From Candidatus Eisenbacteria bacterium (GTDB lineage Bacteria; Eisenbacteria; RBG-16-71-46), in the NCBI GenBank assembly GCA_035712145.1, contig DASTBI010000117.1, positions 1-44,903 of the forward strand: 44,903 bases of DNA. The letters are read 5' to 3'. The notes under the pieces are model-generated. The model was not told where the DNA came from. It did no database searches and worked only from the letters and a program-made list of their open reading frames with translations. The translations under genes were made by a program, and so were the position numbers. Positions 26,141 to 33,778 of the stretch are shown piece by piece; the stretch's first letter is position 1, and every line of letters begins with the position of its first letter.

Positions 26141-27622
26141 CTAGTTGTTGTCGATCTGGGCCCGCTGCAGGTGGCCGCTGAAGTCGACGTAGATGCTCTT
26201 CCACTCGGTGAACGGGTCGAGCATGGTGTGGCCTGCCTCGCGATGGCCGTTGCCGGTGCCCCGCGTGCCGCCGAAGGGCAGATGGGTCTCGGCGCCCGTC
26301 GTGCCGTGGTTGACGTACACGATGCCCGTGTCCAGATCGCGCATCGCCTTGAACGCGCGGTTGACGTCGGCGGTGAAGATCGAGGACGAGAGCCCGTAGC
26401 TCGAGGCATTGTTGATCTCGATCGCCTTCTCGAGACTCTCGACCTTCACCAGCGCGAGCACCGGTCCGAAGATCTCTTCCACCGCGACCCGCGCCGTGGG
26501 CCGGACGTCGGCGAACACCGTGGGCCTGTAGAAGTGCCCCTTCGAGAGCGCACCTTCGGTGGCCGCGGCGCCTCCCGCGACCAGCGCGCCTTCTCCGCGT
26601 CCGATCTCGACGTACTCCGACACCTTCTCCACCTGGCCCCGGTTCACGAGCGGTCCCACCTCGGTCGCCGGGTCGAGGCCGTCGCCGAGCCGCAGAGCGC
26701 GCGCCTTGGCGGCGACCCGCTCCGCCAGCGCGTCGTGCACCTTCTGGTGCACCAGCACCCGGCTGCACGCGGTGCATCGCTGACCCGTGGTGCCGAAGGC
26801 GCTCCATGCGATCGCTTCGGTGGCCAGCGAGAGGTCCGCGTCCTCCATGACCAGGATCGCGTTCTTGCCGCCCATCTCGAGCGAGATGCGCTTGCCGAGC
26901 GCTCCGCCCTTGCCCGCGATGGCGAGGCCGACCTCGGTGGATCCGGTGAACGAGATCACCTGGATCCCGGGATGGGCCACCATGGGATCGCCGACCTGCG
27001 AGCCGCTGCCGAAAACGAGATTGAGCACTCCGGGCGGAAGCCCCGCCTCTTCGAAGATCTTCGTGAAGTGCCAGGCCATCTCGGGCGTGTCGCCCGCGGG
27101 CTTGAACACCGCGGTGTTGCCCGCCACCAGCGCCGGCATCAGCTTCCAGGAAGGGATCGCGAACGGGAAGTTCCACGGCGTGATCACGCCGGCCACGCCG
27201 ACCGGCGAGCGCACCGACATCGCCCACTTGTCCGGCATCTCGCTGGGCGTGGTGACGCCGTACATGCGGCGCCCTTCGCCGGCGGCGAGGTAGGCCATGT
27301 CGATGCCTTCCTGGACGTCACCCCGGGTCTCCATCAGGACCTTCCCCATCTCCCGGGTCATCGCGCGAGCGAGATCTTCCTTGCGGGCGCGGATCAGCTC
27401 ACCGGCGCGGTAGACGATCTCGGCGCGCTTGGGAGCGGGCGTCTTGCGCCACGCGGGAAAGGCGGCCCGCGCCGCCTCGACCGCCGCATCCACCTCTTCG
27501 GGACCCGACGAGGGGTATTCGCCCAGCATCTCGCCGGTCGCGGGGTTGGTATTGAAGAAGGTGCGGCCGGAGCGCGCCGGCGCCCAGCGGCCCCCGATAT
27601 AGTTGAGGAACGTCTCCGGCAT
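26141..27622 (-). CDS. NAD(P)-dependent aldehyde dehydrogenase
   Basis: 493 aa ALDH superfamily enzyme. NAD site around ITPWNFPFAIPSWKLMPALVAGN and SFTGSTEVG; general base Glu in SLEMGGKNAILV; catalytic Cys in FGTTGQRCTACSR; C-terminal EEIFGPVLALVKV and NHGTTGAETHLPFGG. N-terminus NYIGGRW is common among semialdehyde-type enzymes (alpha-ketoglutarate or succinate semialdehyde), and the neighbours sucC/sucD would fit delivery of a TCA intermediate, but the substrate cannot be fixed from sequence. The ATG at 27622 is 26 nt from the nearest Shine-Dalgarno, with a hairpin in between. Confidence 0.9.
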   Translation of the reverse strand: MPETFLNYIGGRWAPARSGRTFFNTNPATGEMLGEYPSSGPEEVDAAVEAARAAFPAWRKTPAPKRAEIVYRAGELIRARKEDLARAMTREMGKVLMETRGDVQEGIDMAYLAAGEGRRMYGVTTPSEMPDKWAMSVRSPVGVAGVITPWNFPFAIPSWKLMPALVAGNTAVFKPAGDTPEMAWHFTKIFEEAGLPPGVLNLVFGSGSQVGDPMVAHPGIQVISFTGSTEVGLAIAGKGGALGKRISLEMGGKNAILVMEDADLSLATEAIAWSAFGTTGQRCTACSRVLVHQKVHDALAERVAAKARALRLGDGLDPATEVGPLVNRGQVEKVSEYVEIGRGEGALVAGGAAATEGALSKGHFYRPTVFADVRPTARVAVEEIFGPVLALVKVESLEKAIEINNASSYGLSSSIFTADVNRAFKAMRDLDTGIVYVNHGTTGAETHLPFGGTRGTGNGHREAGHTMLDPFTEWKSIYVDFSGHLQRAQIDNN

Positions 27623-27631
27623 GCGTGGGTC

Positions 27632-27653
27632 CGCGGACGGATCCGCGACCTCC
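27632..27653 (-). promoter_or_regulatory. Shine-Dalgarno and hairpin in the ALDH leader
   Basis: Minus strand: GGAGG (27653-27649), then CGCGGA-tccg-TCCGCG (27647-27632), then 9 nt to ATG. Unfolded spacing is about 26 nt, too long; folding the 16-nt hairpin would bring the site to about 10 nt. A structure-dependent ribosome site is inferred. Confidence 0.4.
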
Positions 27654-27714
27654 AGAAATGACGAAGGGAATGGCCCGGCGGATCGATGCAGGAGATGCCG
27701 GGAAAAGAGGCAGT

Positions 27715-27743
27715 AGGCTACGCGCGGGCGTGGCGGGAATCAA
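27715..27743 (-). promoter_or_regulatory. Candidate promoter of the ALDH-sucCD-ndk operon
   Basis: Minus strand TTGATT (27743-27738), 17-nt spacer, TAGCCT (27720-27715). The leader to the ATG would be about 85 nt. The -10 hexamer matches those suggested for the TPR and TonB-C-like genes. Confidence 0.4.
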
Positions 27744-27767
27744 GAGCGAAGCGGCTGTCACCCATTC

Positions 27768-27840
27768 GCCGAGCCGACTCGCGCGAAGTGACGGGTCCTG
27801 TCAGCCCATCACCCGCGCAGTGTCGGCTCGGCTGTTTTCT
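27768..27840. terminator. Very long GC hairpin (three stacked stems)
   Basis: Stem 1: GCCGAGCCGAC (27768-27778) with GTCGGCTCGGC (27822-27832), 11 bp perfect. Stem 2: GCGCG (27781-27785) with CGCGC (27814-27818). Stem 3: GTGACGGG (27788-27795) with CCCATCAC (27805-27812), 8 bp with one mismatch, 9-nt loop. On the plus strand TGTTTTCT follows; on the minus strand, where ytxH ends just upstream, there is no T-run. Likely the end of the ytxH operon, acting through hairpin strength. Confidence 0.6.
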
Positions 27841-27844
27841 CGGG

Positions 27845-28162
27845 TTACGCTCCCTCGCGCTCCGCGGAGTACACGGAGCGAGTGTCCTTCTGCTGCTGCT
27901 CGTACGCGGAACGACCTTCGTTGATTCCCTGGTGGACGCCTTCCTTCAGCCCCCCAAAGGTCGAGCGCGCCTGATTGGCCAGACCGCGGGCCTTGGCCGG
28001 CACGTCGCGGCGCAGGCGGCGAGCCGTCTCGCCGAGCTTGTGCCGAGTTTCGCTGCCCTTCGCGGGCGCCAACAGCAGAGCCACGCCGGCTCCGAGCAAC
28101 GCTCCGAAGATGAATCCCATCGCTGAACCGTTTCCGGTGTGCTGACCGGTTCGTTCGTTCAT
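27845..28162 (-). CDS. YtxH-domain small protein
   Basis: 105 aa. One glycine-rich hydrophobic helix near residues 14-32 (AMGFIFGALLGAGVALLLAP) followed by the YtxH pattern KGSETRHKLGETARRLRRDVP and a charged amphipathic helix. The family is associated with general stress and the envelope, without known activity. The ATG overlaps the upstream DUF948-like gene (ATGA), and the gene ends just before a large hairpin. Confidence 0.8.
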   Translation of the reverse strand: MNERTGQHTGNGSAMGFIFGALLGAGVALLLAPAKGSETRHKLGETARRLRRDVPAKARGLANQARSTFGGLKEGVHQGINEGRSAYEQQQKDTRSVYSAEREGA

Positions 28163-28569
28163 GACTGACCTCCATGATTGGTTTTCGGTTTCTGGGCATG
28201 GGTCAGGCGCGATGCGATGAGTCCTAGGCCCGAACGCACTCCTCGGACGACAGCGGCGGCCATTCCGACGGGGGCGGCCACTTCATCGATGACCGTCCTC
28301 GAGACAGCAATCGCCCTCTCACTGAGCCCCTCGAACCGGGTGGTCACCCGCTGAATGCGCGAGGCGGCGTCACCCATGATCTCCATGACCTCATGGGCCT
28401 CGTGAGCGATTCCACGAGCTTCGGTGATGGCTTCTCCCAGCTGTTCCGCGGTCGTGCCAATACGATCCACCGCCTTCTCGATCCTGGACAAAGCTCGGAT
28501 GGTGAAGACGCAGAGCGCGACCAGTGCCACGGTGAGCAGCACGACGGCCACCTGAACGACCGCTGGCAT
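28159..28569 (-). CDS. DUF948-like single-pass membrane protein
   Basis: 136 aa. N-terminal membrane helix (VVQVAVVLLTVALVALCVFTI, about 4-24) and a long coiled-coil region (IEKAVDRIGTTAEQLGEAIT, ASRIQRVTTRFEGLSERAI), the layout of DUF948 proteins that often pair with YtxH. Strong ribosome site (GAGGAGG, 5 nt). A role in envelope stress is inferred from the pairing only. Confidence 0.72.
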   Translation of the reverse strand: MPAVVQVAVVLLTVALVALCVFTIRALSRIEKAVDRIGTTAEQLGEAITEARGIAHEAHEVMEIMGDAASRIQRVTTRFEGLSERAIAVSRTVIDEVAAPVGMAAAVVRGVRSGLGLIASRLTHAQKPKTNHGGQS

Positions 28570-28608
28570 GTAGACCTCCTCGCCGGAGCCGCGAAGCGGT
28601 GAAGACCG

Positions 28609-28758
28609 CTAGACCGGGCGCCGACCCTGAATGATGCGTACCAGCACGCTGACGATGGCGAGCAGCAGGAGCAGATGGATGAAGCCGCCGAACGTATGGT
28701 TGCTGACCATTCCAACCAGCCACAGCAGGGCGAGCAGAATCGTGATAGTCCAGAGCAT
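28609..28758 (-). CDS. Lmo0937-type two-helix membrane miniprotein
   Basis: 49 aa: MLWTITILLALLWLVGMVSN, the motif TFGGFIHLLLLLAIVSVLVRII, and a basic end. This is the small Lmo0937 family of two-helix membrane proteins. ATG at 28758 has GGAGG 5 nt upstream; the longer frame upstream is not needed. First of three small genes read toward ytxH. Confidence 0.85.
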   Translation of the reverse strand: MLWTITILLALLWLVGMVSNHTFGGFIHLLLLLAIVSVLVRIIQGRRPV

Positions 28759-28963
28759 GTTGCCTCCCCATGTCGGCCGATTGCTTCGGCCGAATGCATG
28801 AGCTTTGGCAATGCCCGGGCCAGCGCCGTAAAGGTCGGATGTGTCGAGAAGTGGCGGCTGCTGCGCCGGCTGCGCGGGCGGATCGCGGGGGTTTTCTACA
28901 ATGTGCCGTCCGTTTGGACCGGGCGTGAGCGCGATTGCAGCAGCGCCTGGAGGACGGACGCGC
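28759..28963. other. 205-bp intergenic region
   Basis: Between the M28 peptidase stop and the Lmo0937-type start, both minus. It holds TCGGCCGA twice, at 28773-28780 and 28786-28793; the word is self-complementary, so the two copies can form a hairpin with a 5-nt loop in the leader. CGTCCGT and ACGGACG lie further toward the peptidase. No convincing promoter or gene seen. Confidence 0.4.
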
Positions 28964-30595
28964 TCAGCGCCGCCGGTAGAGCTCGCCGAAGAAGTCTCCC
29001 GGGTTCCAACGCGGCCGGCTGGGCTGATTGGCCACACGAGACGCCATCAGCAGATGGAGGCGCGCGAAGCGGGCCAGCGACTCGTAGTCCATCCGCTGTC
29101 CGAGGTCGTCCTGCGGGCTGTGATAGACGCGACGGAGCCAATCATCGAGCGCTGCCTGGGAGGACGCGCCACCGCGCCCGGTGACGAACAGTGACGGAAC
29201 CCCGCGCCGCACGAACGAGTACTGATCGCTACGGATGAAAACCACCTGCTCCGGCGTCGGATCGGTGACCACGTGGATCCCCAGCGTCGTGGCGGCCTGG
29301 CGGACGACCGCCGCCAGCGTGGAGTGCTGCGCCCCGTGCGCGACGACTTCACGCAGCGTTCCCACCATCACGTACATGTCCATGTTGAGGTTGGCCACCA
29401 GGTCCTCGATCGGCGTGGTCGGGTGCTCGGCAAAGTAGCTGGATCCCTGGAGACCCTTCTCCTCGCCCGTCACGGCCAGGAAGAGCACCGAGCGCTTGGG
29501 CCGCGGGCGGGTCGCGGCCAGAGCCGCGGCGACCTCGATCAGGGCGGCGATCCCGGTCGCGTTGTCGAACGCGCCGTTGTAGATCGAATCCCCCTGAACC
29601 GCCGCGCCGATCCCCAGGTGGTCGAGATGGGCCGTGAGCACCACGACCTCACGCGCCAGCTTCGAATCCGAGCCGCGCAGGATTCCCGCCACGTTGGGAC
29701 TCGAGACGGACTCGTGGCGAGAAGCGCGGCGGATCCGCGCGCGCGCCGGGAGATCGAAGCCGCGCAGCTTGCCCTTCTCCGCCGCGTCGAACACTTCGGC
29801 CAGGGGCGAAGGGGCGCCCTGGAAGAGCTTCTCGGCCGCCGCGCGATTCAGCGTCGCTGCGCCGCGCAGCTCCGGCGTCACGCCATCCGGGATTCCGTCG
29901 GCCCCGATCCAGCGGATCGAAGGCTGTCGCGACTGCGGCGCGATCTTCTCCCACGTCGCACGGCGCTCGTCGACCGGCGTGCGGATCGTGAGCACCCCGA
30001 CCGCGCCGTGCGCCGCCATGTTCGCGTCCTTGACGCGGCTGCTCGAGTAGTGCGCGCGGAGCGTATGCGGAAATGCCGGCGGAGCGCCTGACAGCACGGC
30101 GACGATCTTGCCGCGCGCGTCGATTGCCGCGAAATCGTCGTAGCCGAGATCCGGGGCGGTGATGCCATACCCGGCGAACACGATCGCGGCATTCACCTCG
30201 GTCTCGCGTGCGTAGGGGTCGGCGCTCATCAGGTAGTCGCGCTCGATCCTGAGATCGTGGCGCCGCCCCTGGACCGTGAGCGAGACGCCGCTCTCGGCCC
30301 GCCGCAGCGTCGCACGGCGCAGCGGAACCGGCTGCAGGAAGCTTCCATCGACACCGGCGGGCTCGAGCCCGATGCGCTGGTACTGGGCGATGACGTAACG
30401 CGCCGCCAGGTCGTAGCCTCGGGTCGCGGTGCCTCGGCCCTCCAGCAGGTCGTCGGCCAGGAAGCGCACGTGGCCCTCGAGCGCCGTCGGGCGAATGGAT
30501 TCGAGCGCCTGGCGCGCATTCGCATCCGTGCCGGTTTGCGCGAGCACCGGCGCCGCCACGCAGAGTGCGATGGCGGTGAGCCACAAGCGTCTCAC
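28964..30595 (-). CDS. Exported M28 family zinc peptidase
   Basis: 543 aa with a signal peptide ([17 protein letters not shown]). A PA-type insert region (about 140-215, [19 protein letters not shown]) precedes the di-zinc catalytic domain: [11 protein letters not shown] (His, Asp), [12 protein letters not shown] (bridging Asp), [12 protein letters not shown] (catalytic Glu pair), NLNMDMY (Asp) and VYHSPQDD (last His). All ligands are present, so it should be an active amino- or carboxypeptidase in the periplasm or outside. GTG start overlaps the rfaE2 stop (GTGA), placing it in a heptose operon with no obvious functional link. Confidence 0.92.
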   Translation of the reverse strand: MRRLWLTAIALCVAAPVLAQTGTDANARQALESIRPTALEGHVRFLADDLLEGRGTATRGYDLAARYVIAQYQRIGLEPAGVDGSFLQPVPLRRATLRRAESGVSLTVQGRRHDLRIERDYLMSADPYARETEVNAAIVFAGYGITAPDLGYDDFAAIDARGKIVAVLSGAPPAFPHTLRAHYSSSRVKDANMAAHGAVGVLTIRTPVDERRATWEKIAPQSRQPSIRWIGADGIPDGVTPELRGAATLNRAAAEKLFQGAPSPLAEVFDAAEKGKLRGFDLPARARIRRASRHESVSSPNVAGILRGSDSKLAREVVVLTAHLDHLGIGAAVQGDSIYNGAFDNATGIAALIEVAAALAATRPRPKRSVLFLAVTGEEKGLQGSSYFAEHPTTPIEDLVANLNMDMYVMVGTLREVVAHGAQHSTLAAVVRQAATTLGIHVVTDPTPEQVVFIRSDQYSFVRRGVPSLFVTGRGGASSQAALDDWLRRVYHSPQDDLGQRMDYESLARFARLHLLMASRVANQPSRPRWNPGDFFGELYRRR

Positions 30596-31080
30596 GGGTC
30601 GAGCGCGGAGCGTCCCGCTCGGATGCGGGTCACGAGCCCGGTGGTGCTATGGCCTTCGCGCACCGGCACGGTCAGCACACGGCCCCCGCGTGACTCGACG
30701 AACTCGCGGCCGACGATGCGGTCGATCGCCCAGTCGCCGCCTTTCACGAGGACGTCGGGCCCCACGTCATGGATCAGGCGCTCGGGCGTGTCCTCTTCGA
30801 AGATCACGCACAGGTCCACGCAAGCCAGCGAGCCGACCAGCTCGGCGCGCTCGTGATCGGGGACCAGTGGACGCTGCTCGCCCTTGAGACGCCGCACCGA
30901 GGCGTCGGCATTGATGCCGACCACCAGACGATCGCCGAGCGCCGCGGCTTCCTCGAGGTATTCCACGTGGCCGCGGTGAAGCAGATCGAACACGCCATTG
31001 GTGAACACGACCGACTCTCCGGCCTGGCGCCAGGCAGCGAGCGTCTCGCCCGCCTCGTCCGGCAGCCGATCGGCGGTCAC
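30592..31080 (-). CDS. rfaE2: D-glycero-beta-D-manno-heptose-1-phosphate adenylyltransferase
   Basis: Makes ADP-heptose for the LPS inner core. 162 aa nucleotidyltransferase: [22 protein letters not shown] carries the HxGH ATP motif; [14 protein letters not shown] and the [23 protein letters not shown] segment match HldE C-terminal domains. The GTG at 31080 overlaps the rfaE1 stop (GTGA). The two halves of HldE are separate genes here. Confidence 0.95.
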   Translation of the reverse strand: MTADRLPDEAGETLAAWRQAGESVVFTNGVFDLLHRGHVEYLEEAAALGDRLVVGINADASVRRLKGEQRPLVPDHERAELVGSLACVDLCVIFEEDTPERLIHDVGPDVLVKGGDWAIDRIVGREFVESRGGRVLTVPVREGHSTTGLVTRIRAGRSALDP

Positions 31081-32078
31081 GCGGGGCTCTCGGCCAGCGC
31101 CTGGAGCAACGAGTCCGGCGTGCAAGAAGCGGTGCCGACTTCACGGATCACGATCCCCGCGGCATGATTCGCGAGCGCACAGGCCTCGACGAAGTCCGCG
31201 CCGGCCGCGAGCGCCAGCGCCACCACGCTCACCACGGTGTCCCCTGCCCCGGTCACGTCGAAGACCTCGCGCGCCACGGTCGGCAGATGGGTGTAGCGCC
31301 CGCCCTGCTCGAACAAGCTCATCCCGCCCGGACCTCGGGTGATCAGCAGCGCCTTGGACTCGACGCGCTTCAGCAGTCCCCAGCCGACGTCCATCAACGA
31401 AGCTTCATCCACGATGCGCCGGCCCATCACGCCGCCGGCTTCGTACTGATTGGGCGTGAGGATGCTGACGCCCCGATAGGCGTCGATGTGGCTCTCCTTG
31501 GGATCGACGCTCACATGAACGCCGCGGCGGAACGCCGCGGCGAGTGCGGCCGGCAGCGCGGCCGCAGTGATCACGCCTTTGCCGTAGTCGCTCACGATCA
31601 ATCCGTCGGAGCGCTCGATCTCCTGGGCCAGCGCGCGGGTGGTGCTTTCGGCCAGCGCCCCGTTGAATTCGGCGCGAGCTTCGCGATCCGCGCGCACCAC
31701 CTGCTGCTGGTGCGCGATGATCCGGGTCTTGACCGTGGTCGGCCGCGAAGGATCCCGAGCGATCGGGCCGGTCTCGATCCCCCGCGCGGCGAGCGCGTCG
31801 ACCAGCTGATCCGCCTCGGCATCGCGCCCCACCACGCCGACCAGCACCGGCCGCGCGCCGAGCGCGGCGAGGTTGGCGGCCACGTTGCCGGCGCCGCCGA
31901 GCGCGAACGTCTCTCGCTCGATCTCCACCACCGGCACCGGCGCTTCGGGCGAGATGCGATCGACCCGGCCCCACAGGTAGCGGTCGAGCATGAGGTCGCC
32001 CCACACCACGATGCGTCGTCCCGCCAGGCGGGGCACGAGCGCGCGCAGGGCGGCGAGATCGAGCGACGTCGAAGCCAC
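31077..32078 (-). CDS. rfaE1: D-glycero-beta-D-manno-heptose-7-phosphate kinase
   Basis: PfkB/ribokinase-fold kinase of the ADP-heptose pathway. 333 aa. [56 protein letters not shown] and the catalytic [20 protein letters not shown] are clear. GTG at 32078 is chosen because the -10 TAGCGT lies 8 nt before it; a GTG at 32111 would run through that promoter. Head of rfaE1-rfaE2-M28. Confidence 0.95.
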   Translation of the reverse strand: MASTSLDLAALRALVPRLAGRRIVVWGDLMLDRYLWGRVDRISPEAPVPVVEIERETFALGGAGNVAANLAALGARPVLVGVVGRDAEADQLVDALAARGIETGPIARDPSRPTTVKTRIIAHQQQVVRADREARAEFNGALAESTTRALAQEIERSDGLIVSDYGKGVITAAALPAALAAAFRRGVHVSVDPKESHIDAYRGVSILTPNQYEAGGVMGRRIVDEASLMDVGWGLLKRVESKALLITRGPGGMSLFEQGGRYTHLPTVAREVFDVTGAGDTVVSVVALALAAGADFVEACALANHAAGIVIREVGTASCTPDSLLQALAESPA

Positions 32079-32086
32079 GGCGCGGC

Positions 32087-32092
32087 ACGCTA
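32087..32092 (-). promoter_or_regulatory. rfaE1: Candidate extended -10 of rfaE1
   Basis: Minus strand GGTGC-TAGCGT, hexamer 32092-32087, 8 nt before the rfaE1 GTG; no Shine-Dalgarno. The GTGCTAG core is shared with the yceD and ku promoters. Confidence 0.45.
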
Positions 32093-32124
32093 GCACCGGC
32101 GCTGCCTGCACGCCACCCGCTCCA

Positions 32125-32154
32125 TTGACCCGGTTTGGCGAGCCCCCTTACGGT
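32125..32154 (+). promoter_or_regulatory. Promoter of the GNAT gene
   Basis: TTGACC (32125-32130), 18-nt spacer, TACGGT (32149-32154), then 6 nt to the ATG at 32161. Start point and start codon should coincide; no ribosome site. Confidence 0.55.
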
Positions 32155-32160
32155 GCGCCG

Positions 32161-33066
32161 ATGCTGACGCCACGCCCCTATCGCCCCGCCGATCGTGACG
32201 CCTTCCACGCGGTGCTTCGCGATCCGGCGTTGCGGCCTCAGCTCCAGTGGCTGATCGACAGCCACGAGCTCGACGACCCGCTGAACCATCCTTTCGTCGG
32301 GCCCGCGAAGGCCTGGGTCGCGGAAGGCGAAAACGAGCTGGCGGGGTTCTCGACCGCGTTCAAGCTCGACTCGGGGCGCGGGCCCTGGTCGGTGGTTCGG
32401 GTCGCCGTGCGACCGCGCTATCGCCGTCGCGGCCTGGGTCGCGGGCTGCTCGAGCAGGCGCGCTCGTCGCTCGCGCTCGAGCTCCCGGGCGCCGAGGTGA
32501 AGATCAGCTACTGGGAGCCGTGCCCCGAGGGTGAGGCCTTCGCCGCGGCGACAGGCTTCACTCACGACCGGTACTTCTGGGACATGGAGCGGCGGCATCT
32601 CGAGAAGCCGGTCGTCGCGTGGCCGGCCGGCATCGAGGCGCGGACCTTCGATGGATCGCCGGAAGCGCTCCGGGACTGGAACGACTGCAGCAACGCCGCC
32701 TTCGAGCAGAGCCCGATGAGCCTGACCTCGACCATCGAGCAATGTCAGATGCTCACGCGCCAGCCGCACTTCCATGCTTCGGGATTGGTGCTGGCCTATC
32801 GCGACGGCCGCTGCGTGGGATTCTGCCGCTGCGCGATCCATCCGGAGTTCGGTGATCTCGACGTGCTCGGTGTGCGCCCCGAGGCACGCGGGATCGGTCT
32901 GGGTCGTGCGGTCGTGCGCTGGGGCACCGCGTGGCTGCTCGAGCAGAAGGTCGCGAGCGTGCGGCTCACGGTCGACGGCGAGAACTCACGTGCGCTGGAG
33001 CTCTACCGGAGCGAAGGCTTCGACGTCATCAAGACCCGGCGCATCTGGGTGCAGCGGCTGAGCTGA
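32161..33066 (+). CDS. Tandem GNAT acetyltransferase
   Basis: 301 aa with two GNAT domains. First (about 1-150): VVRVAVRPRYRRRGLGRGLLEQA, the acetyl-CoA loop with R-R-x-G-L-G-R-G. Second (about 155-300): LDVLGVRPEARGIGLGRAVVRW, with VDGENSRALELYRSEGF near the end. Both retain the pyrophosphate loop, although in tandem enzymes such as mycothiol synthase only one half may be catalytic. Substrate unknown. Divergent from rfaE1. Confidence 0.85.
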   Translation: MLTPRPYRPADRDAFHAVLRDPALRPQLQWLIDSHELDDPLNHPFVGPAKAWVAEGENELAGFSTAFKLDSGRGPWSVVRVAVRPRYRRRGLGRGLLEQARSSLALELPGAEVKISYWEPCPEGEAFAAATGFTHDRYFWDMERRHLEKPVVAWPAGIEARTFDGSPEALRDWNDCSNAAFEQSPMSLTSTIEQCQMLTRQPHFHASGLVLAYRDGRCVGFCRCAIHPEFGDLDVLGVRPEARGIGLGRAVVRWGTAWLLEQKVASVRLTVDGENSRALELYRSEGFDVIKTRRIWVQRLS

Positions 33067-33109
33067 AGACGGTTCCCGGGCAGTCGCGATCCGGCATGAG
33101 CCATCGTGA

Positions 33110-33661
33110 TCACCTGCTCCCGAAGTCGAATCGCTGGCGGCACCACACGGCGATCGGCCTCCCTCCCTGCAGCGCCGGATAGAAGCGCATCTCGAGCGCG
33201 CACGAGACCGCGGCCTCGACCAGCAGGCTGTCGTTGCTGCCGGCGGCCCACAGCGCGTCCGAGACATTGCCTTCCTCGTCGACGCGCACGTCGAGCTCCA
33301 CGGTCCCGCGTCTCCCGACCGGCGGGATGAGATTGCCGGACCTCCGCAGCAATGGCGGCTTGAGGTCCTGGTCGACGACCAGGAGCGGAGGATCGGCGGA
33401 GATCTCGACCAGGTCAGGGCTCGGGACCGGAAGCGCCGGATCGAGAGGCTCGGGTCTGGATGGGGAGACCTTGGCGAGCCACACCTTGGGGGCCGGAGCG
33501 GGGGAAGCGGGCCTCACGATGCGCAGCCGCTCGCTGCGGCCGGTGTCCGCCATCACGTTGACCGGCAAGGAAGTGGGCGGTTCCGAGCGCGATTCGCGCC
33601 GTCCGCAGCCCAGACCGGCCAGGATCAGGATCCCCATCGTGACGCGGAGGGCACGCCCCAT
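33110..33661 (-). CDS. TonB C-terminal-domain-like envelope protein
   Basis: 183 aa. N-terminal hydrophobic segment (MGILILAGLGCGRRESRS) with a cysteine after Leu-Gly, a weak lipobox, so lipoprotein status is only possible. A Pro-rich stretch (VRPASPAPAPKVW) leads to a domain GTVELDVRVDEEGNVSDALWAAGSNDSLLVEAAVSCALEMRFYPA, the TonB_C-type pattern (VxVxVDxxGxVxxAxVxxSS followed by AAxxAxxxxxFxPA). It has no ExbB/ExbD partner nearby and may be a standalone TonB-C-like protein. The -10 is 7 nt before the ATG. Confidence 0.75.
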   Translation of the reverse strand: MGRALRVTMGILILAGLGCGRRESRSEPPTSLPVNVMADTGRSERLRIVRPASPAPAPKVWLAKVSPSRPEPLDPALPVPSPDLVEISADPPLLVVDQDLKPPLLRRSGNLIPPVGRRGTVELDVRVDEEGNVSDALWAAGSNDSLLVEAAVSCALEMRFYPALQGGRPIAVWCRQRFDFGSR

Positions 33662-33668
33662 GCAGACG

Positions 33669-33698
33669 AGGCTAGGAGGGGCTCACACTTCTTGTCCA
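33669..33698 (-). promoter_or_regulatory. Promoter of the TonB-C-like gene
   Basis: Minus strand TGGACA (33698-33693), 18-nt spacer, TAGCCT (33674-33669), then 7 nt to ATG. Leaderless by position. The -35 overlaps the -35 of the divergent URO-D promoter. Confidence 0.5.
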
Positions 33699-33720
33699 CC
33701 GCCACCCCTGGGCGTAGGCT
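33692..33720 (+). promoter_or_regulatory. Promoter of the URO-D-like gene
   Basis: TTGTCC (33692-33697), 17-nt spacer, TAGGCT (33715-33720). The -10 equals those of blaI and lptF. Its -35 is shared base for base with the opposite promoter except one position, so only one polymerase may be able to bind at a time. Confidence 0.55.
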
Positions 33721-33732
33721 CCTGTTCGACGA

Positions 33733-33746
33733 GAGTCAGCTGACTC
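33733..33746. promoter_or_regulatory. Perfect 14-bp palindrome, operator candidate
   Basis: GAGTCAGCTGACTC, about 6 bp after the expected start point of the URO-D transcript. The position suits a repressor site, but no regulator is encoded alongside. Confidence 0.45.
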
Positions 33747-33778
33747 CCGCCGCGGGACCTCTTAGACCGGGGGGCTGC

